Origin: Lentisphaeria bacterium UBA4640
GTDB taxonomy: Bacteria > Verrucomicrobiota > Lentisphaeria > Victivallales > UBA1829
NCBI GenBank assembly: GCA_002405835.1
Contig: DHMO01000040.1
Coordinates: forward strand, 1 to 38,394
DNA length: 38,394 nucleotides
Direction: 5' to 3'
Each line of letters begins with the position of its first letter. Within the stretch, counting starts at the first letter, position 1. Both the position numbers and the translations under genes were made by a program. Below are positions 31,964-38,394 of this stretch, piece after piece. Under the pieces are notes generated by a model. The model ran no database searches. It was not told the DNA's origin and saw nothing but the letters and a program-made list of their open reading frames with translations.

Positions 31964-33066
31964 CTTTACTGTCTGAGCTCTTAACTGCATTCCAGAAGAG
32001 TGGTTCCAGTGATTTGCACTTGACAGAGGGAAGTTTTCCGCACATCCGAAAACACGGAAGACTTACAGTTCTCCCAGGGGCCACCATAATTTCATCTGCC
32101 GACATTGAAGATTTGACAAAAGAGCTGGTAGGCATGAACAAATATGAAAAATTCCTGCGAGAAAATGAGCTGGATGTGGGTGCTGATTATGGAATTGATA
32201 GAATCCGTATAAATCTTTATCGGCAGAAGGGGAAAATCGCTTGGGCTCTCCGCTTGTTGCCGTCTCGCCTTTTCCCGCTGGAACAACTTGGCATTCCATT
32301 ACCCGTTTTGCAAACAATCTGTTCAATGCAAAAAGGGTTAGTCTTGATTTCCGGAGCCACAGGTTCAGGAAAATCAACGACATTGGCCAGCCTTATTCAT
32401 GAAATCAATGCAACTCGTCACTGTCATATTTTCACAATTGAAGATCCGATAGAGTTCATTCATGAAAATATAAAATCTTTTGTATCTCAGCGCGAGATTG
32501 GAACCGATACGTCAAGCTATGAGGAAGCGTTGAGACGGGTTTTGCGCGAAGACCCTGATGTCGTTGTAATTGGAGAGATGCGGGATCAATCTACCATGCG
32601 TGCTGCTTTGACTTTGGCTGAGACCGGACATCTCACATTCGGAACTCTTCATACCTCGGATGCTGTTCAAACGATTACCCGTATAATAGGTTCATTTCCC
32701 CCCAATGAACAGGAGCAGATTCGAGTTCAATTGGCCTCTGTTTTGAATTTAGTTATCTGTCAGCAGTTGGTGCCATGGAGCAACGGACTTGGGCGGAGCC
32801 TTGCTGCGGAGTTGCTGGTTGCAACATCAGCGGTCAAGGCAATGATACGGGAAAACAAAATACATCAAATACCTTCGTCTATTCAGACTGGACAACAATA
32901 TGGAATGCGCACAATGAACTTTGCTCTTGCTGAACTGTTGAATCGAAATCTAATTGATGCGAATACTGCGGAGTTATGGAGTCCGGATAGAGAGGGGATG
33001 AAGCGGATTATAGCTGCCGGGCCTTTTGATTCCTTGCGTCAGCATGGAGTGTTTGAAATAGAGTAG
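31960..33066 (+). CDS. pilT: PilT-type retraction ATPase (368 aa)
   Basis: A PAS-like N-domain (about 1-95; SGSSDLHLTEGSFPHIRKHG) is followed by the ATPase core. Walker A GATGSGKSTT is near 132, FTIEDPIEF, Walker B VIGEMRD, and the His box GHLTFGTLHT are all present. The C-terminal stretch AVKAMIRE near 291, followed by IQTGQQYGMRTMN, matches the AIRNLIRE-IQTGQ signature of PilT retraction motors. The GspE tetracysteine motif is absent. The ATGA overlap couples it to the lipoprotein gene. A retraction motor is not part of a classic type II secretion system, so the machine may build a retractable filament. Confidence 0.92.
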   Translation: MTLLSELLTAFQKSGSSDLHLTEGSFPHIRKHGRLTVLPGATIISSADIEDLTKELVGMNKYEKFLRENELDVGADYGIDRIRINLYRQKGKIAWALRLLPSRLFPLEQLGIPLPVLQTICSMQKGLVLISGATGSGKSTTLASLIHEINATRHCHIFTIEDPIEFIHENIKSFVSQREIGTDTSSYEEALRRVLREDPDVVVIGEMRDQSTMRAALTLAETGHLTFGTLHTSDAVQTITRIIGSFPPNEQEQIRVQLASVLNLVICQQLVPWSNGLGRSLAAELLVATSAVKAMIRENKIHQIPSSIQTGQQYGMRTMNFALAELLNRNLIDANTAELWSPDREGMKRIIAAGPFDSLRQHGVFEIE

Positions 33067-33201
33067 AGATTTTTGAATGACGAGTTGAAAATTTTTATGT
33101 ATATTTGAGAGGTGTTGATGTTTGGGCTTTGTTGAATTATGCTGTTTTGTAAGGCTTGCAAGTGTCCAACTCCTGACGTTTTTCTTCTTTTGGTCAGGAA
33201 A

Positions 33202-34365
33202 TCAGCCTTTGCTCCGGCGGTTCCGTCCGGTTTTCAGAAGACGCTGCTGGCGGTACGCGCCGGGCGTTACTCCCGTCATTCGTTTGAACGCCAGCGACAA
33301 CGCCATTTTCGACCCGTAACCCGTCTGCTCCGCAATCTGCTCAAGGGTGAGCGATGTGCCGTCCAGAAGGTCGCGGATCCGGTTGATGCGCAGTTCCAGG
33401 AGAAACTGATACGGTGTTTTGTTCAGATATTTCAGGAATTTCTTGTGAAGCATGCAGCTTGAGATTCCCGCGCGGTCCGCGGCGTCGTCAACGCTGATGG
33501 CTCCGGCAAAATTGTTCTGCAGAAAGTTGATCGCCGTCGTCAGATGCGCATCCGGAAGAATCAGCGAATCGGTGCTGAGACGCGGTACGATCGCCGCGGG
33601 CGAAACATACACCGGAGTTTTCGGGACCTCTTCACCGTTCAGCATGCGGTTCATCAGGTCGCACATCTTACGTCCGCGCTCGCGTCCGGCGCCGCTGATG
33701 CGGCTGGTGGGGATCGGCGCGCTGTCCGCAATTGCGGGACTCTCCGTGTTGCACAGCACCGCGATGTCTTCCGGCACGCGCAGTTCCAGCTCGCCGAGCA
33801 CGCGGTAGACTACAGCCAGATGCATGGAATTGGAAACAAAGAGCGCGGCGGGTTTCGGCAGTCCGGAGAAAAACGCGCGGAGCTTCTCAATGACAACCGC
33901 ATAATCGGCAAGCTCGTCCGGTTTCAAATCCGGCTGCCAGCAGCAGAAGTGCAGCGGAATTCCCTCCTTGTCGAGCAGACGCCGCAGGGCGATGTTCGGA
34001 TCCTGCGGGACTTCGGCGGTTCCGCCCGGCCATTCGCGGGCGTCGACTGCGGCGAACACCGTATAGCCCTTTGCCGAACAGTGGCGGTAGACAAGTTCCG
34101 CAATGCGGTTTGTGTCGCCCACAACGCTCCGGACGTTCGGTTCCGGATGGATTTCAAGCGCAACGACCGGGATATGCTCAATTCCGCGCACATTCCGGAG
34201 TTTTTCCAGGGGAATATAATCGGTCATGACGCCGTCGCCGAACCATCCCGGCGGAATGCGGAGACCGGTGATTTCAAGCGACCAGTCATGTTTGCCTGCG
34301 TAGTCGTGGATTTCCTCCAGCATATCCGACTGCAGGTTTCGGAAAGCGCAGAGTATATGTTTCAT
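33202..34365 (-). CDS. AraC/XylR-type transcriptional regulator with LacI-like sensor domain (387 aa)
   Basis: Start set at ATG 34365 (MKHILCAF), with GGGAG eight bases upstream; the frame continues to 34410 without a better site. Residues about 1-265 form a periplasmic-binding-protein-like sensor of LacI/XylR type (VVALEIHPEPNVRSVVGDTNRIAELVYRH; ALFVSNSMHLAVVYRVLGELELRVPEDIAVLC). Residues about 280-385 are an AraC helix-turn-helix pair (IAEQTGYGSKMALSLAFKRMTGVTPGAYR). It probably binds a sugar and activates the divergent glycosidase operon and the downstream pseudopilin gene, whose promoters carry matching half-sites. Composition returns sharply to GC-rich at this gene. Confidence 0.92.
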   Translation of the reverse strand: MKHILCAFRNLQSDMLEEIHDYAGKHDWSLEITGLRIPPGWFGDGVMTDYIPLEKLRNVRGIEHIPVVALEIHPEPNVRSVVGDTNRIAELVYRHCSAKGYTVFAAVDAREWPGGTAEVPQDPNIALRRLLDKEGIPLHFCCWQPDLKPDELADYAVVIEKLRAFFSGLPKPAALFVSNSMHLAVVYRVLGELELRVPEDIAVLCNTESPAIADSAPIPTSRISGAGRERGRKMCDLMNRMLNGEEVPKTPVYVSPAAIVPRLSTDSLILPDAHLTTAINFLQNNFAGAISVDDAADRAGISSCMLHKKFLKYLNKTPYQFLLELRINRIRDLLDGTSLTLEQIAEQTGYGSKMALSLAFKRMTGVTPGAYRQQRLLKTGRNRRSKG

Positions 34366-34386
34366 GCGTAATACTCCCGGCAGTTT

Positions 34387-34448
34387 AGAATTTATATACA
34401 CAATACTCATTGTAATATATTGCGGATAAACCGAAAATCAAGTATAAT
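34387..34448 (+). promoter_or_regulatory. Regulated promoter of the secreted-protein/glycosidase operon
   Basis: The -35 is TTGCGG (34420-34425), followed by a 17-base spacer and TATAAT (34443-34448). Direct half-sites TTTATATA (34391-34398) and GTAATATA (34412-34419) are 21 bases apart, and the second touches the -35. ACAAT-ACTC-ATTGT (34400-34413) lies between. The same architecture recurs at 37504-37565. It also lies in front of the divergent regulator gene, so autoregulation is possible. Confidence 0.72.
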
Positions 34449-34479
34449 TATAGCGGAACAACAAGAAAGGACGATTTCT

Positions 34480-35064
34480 ATGAAACATCTTATGACTCTC
34501 GCACTCGCGGCAGCGGCTCTGGTTTCCGTTCAGGCGGAAAACTCCTTTTTCCGCTCCGACATCAACTGTGTCAAATCCAGAATCGAGCTGGAAGGCAAAT
34601 CCGATTCCATGAAAGTCGGACGCCAGACCAATGTCCGTGACGAAGACGACCGGAAGTACACTCTGAGCGTCGTCACCCCCAAGCTCTCCGATGAATGGAA
34701 AGAGTTCAGCTACACCGTGACCCCGTCGGAAGACGGTGATCTCAGCATCTGTCTGATGGGACAGTGGGCGCGGACTCCGGAGATGCGCGGCTGGGTTCTC
34801 GTCGACCACGTCAATGTCAACGGCGTTCTTGCTCCGAACGGCAGTTTCAAGAAAACCTACAAACTGAAAAACGGCAAAGTTATGCCCGTTGATTTCTGGC
34901 TCAGCAAGAAGGCGTGCTATGTCGCGGAAGGCGGCATTGACGGTTCCGGCGCAATTCTGGTCAATCATGACAACGCGGGTCTTTTCGTCTTCAAAAACGC
35001 GGAAGCCGGAAAAGAGTATTCCATTCAGTTCACCGTGAAAGCGGCGGAAGGCCCGCAGGATTAA
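34480..35064 (+). CDS. Small secreted beta-sandwich-like protein (194 aa)
   Basis: ATG 34480 is preferred, with AAGGA nine bases upstream; the frame from 34420 starts inside the promoter. The signal peptide (MKHLMTLALAAAALVSVQA) gives a secreted product. The mature part has the look of a jelly-roll carbohydrate-binding domain (WKEFSYTVTPSEDGDLSICLMGQW; VLVDHVNVNG). No family is certain. It starts the operon of the clan GH-A enzyme 11 bases downstream and may help bind its glycan. Confidence 0.65.
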   Translation: MKHLMTLALAAAALVSVQAENSFFRSDINCVKSRIELEGKSDSMKVGRQTNVRDEDDRKYTLSVVTPKLSDEWKEFSYTVTPSEDGDLSICLMGQWARTPEMRGWVLVDHVNVNGVLAPNGSFKKTYKLKNGKVMPVDFWLSKKACYVAEGGIDGSGAILVNHDNAGLFVFKNAEAGKEYSIQFTVKAAEGPQD

Positions 35065-35075
35065 CCGGAGGTCTT

Positions 35076-37478
35076 ATGTCCATTCTCTCAACCCGAAGGT
35101 GGAAAGCCGCGCTGATTGCGGGGAGCGGATTCTTTGCCGCCGCGCTTCAGGCGCTGACTCTTTCGCCGGTCAACATGTCCCAGCACTTCGTCGAGCCGGG
35201 GAAAGAGGTTTCGTTCGCGTTTTCCTCCAAAGATGCGGACGGGACGGAGGAGCTTTCCTGTGAGGTTCTCAACTACCGCGGCGCAAAAAGCGGCGCTCTG
35301 ACTCTGAAAGCCGGAACGGACGGGAAGTTCACGGGGAATTACAGTTTTCCGGAGGGGTATTTCGTGCTCTCGGTTCCTGCGTCAAAACAGCAGTTCGGAT
35401 TCGTCGCGCTTCCGGATTTCAAAGAACAGAAGGATTACTTCTGGGGCGCAAACGTCGTGCAGCGTCTGCATTCGAAACTCCCGTATGTTGATCTTCCGGA
35501 ACTCTTCCGCATCATGGAGCGCACGGGGGTGAAATCGTTCCGCAAATGGCATTCGTGGGAACTTGAGGAGCGCAAGCCCGGAAAATGGAGCTCCCGTGAA
35601 GAGGCCGGATACGATTTCGTCAGGAAGAGTTCGCTTTCCGGGCTCTGGTACTGCAACCGTTATCCGAAATTCCTTCTGTACCCGGACCGTCCCGGTCAGC
35701 GCAGACCCGCGATGCCCGAGTCGATCATCCGCACCGCTCATTCGCTTGCAGGGCAGCTTGCGCGGCGCAGGGATGTGCTCGACATTTACCAGCTCCGCAA
35801 CGAACCGGACGGTCAGCCGGAGCCCTCATCCGTCTACAGTTCCGACTTCATCCTGAAGTCCTCCATGGCACGCCGCATCGCGCCGGATCTGCTGATTTCG
35901 AGTTGCGGATTCATGTATCCGCCTGATAAATGGGGATTCGTGCTCCGTGACATGATTGAAAACGGTCTTCTTGAGACGGTCGATTATGTCGCGTTTCACA
36001 ATTATGCCGCGCCGGATACGGTCTGGAAACAGATCCGGGAATGGCGGAACCTGTTCGGCGAATACGGCAAAGCGGGTTTTCCGCTTCTCATCACCGAGTG
36101 CGGCAAAGCGTGGCCGCGCGGGTATACTCCGACTCTTGCGGACGGGGTGTACTATGGACCGTTCGGCAACAAGCGTCCGCCGCTTGCGGACGATCTTGTT
36201 GCCGCCTACTCCATCACAGCGAAGGCCGTACTCGCAAAGGCCGCCGGAATTGAGCGGCTCTATGTGTTCGTCTTTGCCCCGCATCCGGAAAATACATCCA
36301 ACTACGGGCTGCTTGATTATTACAACACGCCGATTGGCGCGATGGGCGCTTACATGTACGCCGCCCGGGTCCTTTCCGGACTCAAATACGTAGGAGACGT
36401 CAAGGAGAGTCCGCGCGGACTGGAGCGTATCGCGGTCTTTTCCGACGGAACCCACCATGTCGCGGTTCTTCTGGGAAAAGATGCGGCGGCGCGGAAGGTC
36501 CGGACTCCCGGACTGGATGTTTCCGAATACCGCTCAATGGACGGCAGCGCGGCGGACGCCGAAACGCCGGTCACCGGAATCGCATACCGCATACTCCGCA
36601 CCCTTCCGGAACTCAATACCGACACCGAGGGCATGAAGCTGCAGGCTCTTGCTGCGGAATACAGGAAGAGCCGTCCGGCGGCACGCGACGTCATCATCAA
36701 ATTCGAGGGACAGAACCTTCCGAGCGTCTGGCAGAGCTACATGAAGTATCCTTCGAAACTCGTCTTCCGCATCGCCAACATCTCCAGCGTGGAGAAGATT
36801 TTTGAGCCGGAACTCCTTCTTCCGGAAGGAATTGTCTGCAAAAAATCGCCCGGAAGCAGATTTGTTCTGAAACCGGACAGCGAGATTCTGATTGAATATG
36901 AAACGGAGGTGACCGGCAAGCTGAAATCCTCGGAGTTCTGTGTGACGCTCCGGGATAAAACGGAGACGGCGCATTCGCTGAAACTGCGTTTCACGTCATC
37001 GGTTCCGGGCAGCATTGTCCGTTTCCCCGATGACGCCGCACGCTGGATTCCGCATTGCGAAGGCGGTTCCGGATTCATCCGGATTTCGAACGACGAGACG
37101 GAAAAAGCGGTTCGTTTTTCGATTGACAGTTCCGCGCTAGGGCGTCCGCTGAAGTGGGTGGAACCCGGCTTGAAACTTGTTCCAGGCGAAACTCTTGTGG
37201 ATGCGAAATACATCATCTTCGAGGTGAAAGTCAAGCCTTCGTCTCCGCAGAACCGGAAACTTGTCAGCTACGCCGGGGCGGCGATCGCCTCCACGGAACT
37301 GAACAAGCACCTGTTCGAAGCATACCGTCCGCTCCCGACTGAAGAGTGGAGCCGGAAAGTCGTTCCGGTCAACCGGAGCGTGAAGGATCTCTCGAACTTT
37401 GATCTGATCCGCATCGGTCTTGGTCCCGTCACGGAGAAATACGACTACTGGATCCGGAACGTCCAGGTTCAGTACTGA
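35076..37478 (+). CDS. Secreted clan GH-A glycoside hydrolase (800 aa)
   Basis: GGAGG stands five bases before ATG. A signal peptide with an Arg-rich front (about 1-27; STRRWKAALIAGSGFFAAALQA) leads to a short beta domain (about 30-110). The TIM barrel (about 115-440) carries the likely acid/base Glu243 in QLRNEPDG and the nucleophile Glu341 in LITECGKAW. This NE/TE arrangement is that of clan GH-A; GH39, GH5 and GH51-like groups are all possible. The C-terminal half is beta-rich, with two or three sandwich domains ending in a galactose-binding-like fold (IRIGLGPVTEKYDYWIRNVQV). It likely attacks an extracellular plant or mucin glycan; the substrate is not readable. Confidence 0.8.
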   Translation: MSILSTRRWKAALIAGSGFFAAALQALTLSPVNMSQHFVEPGKEVSFAFSSKDADGTEELSCEVLNYRGAKSGALTLKAGTDGKFTGNYSFPEGYFVLSVPASKQQFGFVALPDFKEQKDYFWGANVVQRLHSKLPYVDLPELFRIMERTGVKSFRKWHSWELEERKPGKWSSREEAGYDFVRKSSLSGLWYCNRYPKFLLYPDRPGQRRPAMPESIIRTAHSLAGQLARRRDVLDIYQLRNEPDGQPEPSSVYSSDFILKSSMARRIAPDLLISSCGFMYPPDKWGFVLRDMIENGLLETVDYVAFHNYAAPDTVWKQIREWRNLFGEYGKAGFPLLITECGKAWPRGYTPTLADGVYYGPFGNKRPPLADDLVAAYSITAKAVLAKAAGIERLYVFVFAPHPENTSNYGLLDYYNTPIGAMGAYMYAARVLSGLKYVGDVKESPRGLERIAVFSDGTHHVAVLLGKDAAARKVRTPGLDVSEYRSMDGSAADAETPVTGIAYRILRTLPELNTDTEGMKLQALAAEYRKSRPAARDVIIKFEGQNLPSVWQSYMKYPSKLVFRIANISSVEKIFEPELLLPEGIVCKKSPGSRFVLKPDSEILIEYETEVTGKLKSSEFCVTLRDKTETAHSLKLRFTSSVPGSIVRFPDDAARWIPHCEGGSGFIRISNDETEKAVRFSIDSSALGRPLKWVEPGLKLVPGETLVDAKYIIFEVKVKPSSPQNRKLVSYAGAAIASTELNKHLFEAYRPLPTEEWSRKVVPVNRSVKDLSNFDLIRIGLGPVTEKYDYWIRNVQVQY

Positions 37479-37503
37479 ACAGGGAAAGATTTTTCCGCAG
37501 TCA

Positions 37504-37565
37504 AGAATTTATATACAAAGAAACAGCTTTTATATATATCCTGGTTGCGGAAAATCAAGTATAAT
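37504..37565 (+). promoter_or_regulatory. Regulated promoter of the H-X9-DG pseudopilin
   Basis: TATAAT (37560-37565) has a poor -35 at the right distance (TATCCT, 37537-37542). Half-sites TTTATATA occur at 37508-37515 and 37529-37536, 21 bases apart, the second touching the -35 position. The stretch aligns without gaps over 62 bases with the promoter at 34387-34448: the first 14 and the last 16 bases are identical. The weak -35 suggests activator dependence, probably on the AraC/XylR-type protein at 33202-34365. Confidence 0.7.
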
Positions 37566-37597
37566 ATAAACAAGAAGAAAGAAAGGTTCAATCCGCC

Positions 37598-38365
37598 ATG
37601 AAAACACAGAAAAACACCGTTCACATTCAATGCTTGAAGAGGAAGTCCCACGGATTTACCCTCATAGAGCTCCTCGTGGTAATTGCGATCATCGCCATCC
37701 TCGCTGGCATGCTTCTGCCGGCGCTGAACAAGGCGCGGGAAGCGGCACGGAAAATCAACTGCACCTCCAACATGAAGCAGGTCGGGACCGCGGCGGCGCT
37801 CTACACGAACGACAACAACGGCTATCTCGCCGTGACGTACAACGGCTCCTGGTCGTATGCGTTCGGAATCTACAAGGACGGCAACGAGCCGAAAAGCCAC
37901 GGATATATTCCGCTGAAAGTCGGACGCTGTCCGTCACAGACCGCTGCGGCATGGGCGCAGAGAGAGTTCAATGTTTATGCGATCAACTATCCTCCGACAG
38001 GCAGCCTTTCCGGTTCCTGGTTCAGCTGGCCGATTCCAGAGGGAATTTTCGGAAACGCCGGGGCATACATCAAAGGTGTTCCGGTCGGAACCACACCGGA
38101 AGTCAGCTATGTTCCGGATAAAATCAAAAACGTTTCACGCTTCCCGCTCTTCAGCGATACGAGCTACGATGGGTGGACGGATACGAAAAACGCTTCCTTC
38201 TATCAGTTCGGTCCTGTGAGCGATAACGCCGCAGTCAGCCTCCATCACGGCGGAGTCGGTTCCGCGTTCTGGGGCGACGGACACGCCAGCAACCCCGGTC
38301 GCCAGGTCTTCCGCGATCTGGATTTCAAACGTCTCAAAATTGACGGCACTCTGCTGAAATTTTAA
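37598..38365 (+). CDS. H-X9-DG pseudopilin-like protein (255 aa)
   Basis: The prepilin segment KSHG/FTLIELLVVIAIIAILAGMLLPALNKAREAA has Gly at -1 and Glu at +5, so it is a standard prepilin-peptidase substrate. CTSNMKQVG follows the helix, as in Lentisphaerae and Planctomycetes members. Near the end is HHGGVGSAFWGDGH, the H-X9-DG signature. AAAGG lies 11 bases before the ATG. The gene follows a secreted glycosidase and has a promoter matching that gene's, so it appears to belong to the same regulon. Its probable site is the inner membrane or periplasm, possibly assembled into a filament; its exact role is unknown. Confidence 0.9.
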   Translation: MKTQKNTVHIQCLKRKSHGFTLIELLVVIAIIAILAGMLLPALNKAREAARKINCTSNMKQVGTAAALYTNDNNGYLAVTYNGSWSYAFGIYKDGNEPKSHGYIPLKVGRCPSQTAAAWAQREFNVYAINYPPTGSLSGSWFSWPIPEGIFGNAGAYIKGVPVGTTPEVSYVPDKIKNVSRFPLFSDTSYDGWTDTKNASFYQFGPVSDNAAVSLHHGGVGSAFWGDGHASNPGRQVFRDLDFKRLKIDGTLLKF

Positions 38366-38394
38366 AATCCACGCACAACCAAAGGATTTCTGAC

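Noticed and set aside
33067..33201. Terminator for the filament operon
   Set aside because: Only an inverted TCCTGAC/GTCAGGA pair with a 16-base loop and no clear T-run was seen, so no terminator is claimed.
33122..33462. Two small plus-strand frames
   Set aside because: They mostly overlap the AraC/XylR-type gene in antisense and have no ribosome site or recognisable sequence.
37545..37550. TTGCGG as the -35 of the pseudopilin promoter
   Set aside because: It is only nine bases from TATAAT. The aligned copy at 34387-34448 shows that the -35 position is 37537-37542.

Overview
The window looks like a chromosomal segment of a Lentisphaerae (Victivallis-type) bacterium of the PVC superphylum. 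This rests on several traits seen together: H-X9-DG pseudopilins with an FTLIELLVVIAII-type N-terminus placed beside secreted glycosidases, very large multidomain glycoside hydrolases, IclR/AraC/XylR-type regulators at sugar loci, and a hybrid type IV filament operon. No rRNA, tRNA, CRISPR array or transposase was recognised. The taxonomic call is inference from gene content.

Layout. (1) 80-7562, plus strand: an N-terminally truncated H-X9-DG pseudopilin remnant, a secreted 1776-residue GH2-like protein that appears to lack the usual acid/base Glu, and a translationally linked cytoplasmic clan GH-D (alpha-galactosidase-like) enzyme, ending at tandem hairpins. (2) 7624-12602, minus strand: a GH36 alpha-galactosidase with its own promoter and, upstream of a strong terminator, an IclR regulator-SDR dehydrogenase-galactonate-dehydratase-like operon. 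Together these suggest alpha-galactoside hydrolysis followed by oxidative sugar-acid catabolism. (3) 12768-14318, plus strand: a second IclR regulator and an AraC regulator, divergent from the first across a palindrome-rich intergenic region. (4) 14370-16884: an isolated four-gene tailed-phage cassette (head-tail joining, gp10-like, tail-terminator-like, large terminase), with no capsid, portal or integrase. (5) 16946-19182, minus strand: glmM followed by a GlmU-family left-handed beta-helix protein (amino-sugar nucleotide synthesis). (6) 19432-19845: a small secreted protein made of 20-residue repeats, with an 18-bp perfect palindrome at its promoter.

(7) 20188-33066: a compact, visibly AT-richer operon of 13 genes encoding a type II secretion/type IV pilus hybrid. 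It holds three pseudopilins (one large and carrying two CBM5/12-like modules), a Fur-family protein, GspL/PilMN-like, GspM/PilO-like, GspE, GspF, PilP/GspC-like, secretin, a TPR lipoprotein and a PilT-type retraction ATPase. No prepilin peptidase lies in the window. (8) 33202-38365: an AraC/XylR-type regulator (minus) divergent from a secreted small protein and a clan GH-A glycosidase, followed by a separately promoted H-X9-DG pseudopilin. The two plus-strand promoters share a 62-bp ungapped architecture with paired half-sites 21 bp apart, so one regulator probably drives both glycosidase and pseudopilin.

Working picture (inference): this bacterium degrades complex glycans with loci that pair secreted glycosidases with pseudopilin-like proteins, possibly served by a retractable PilT-powered filament or secretion machine whose tip subunit may itself bind polysaccharide.
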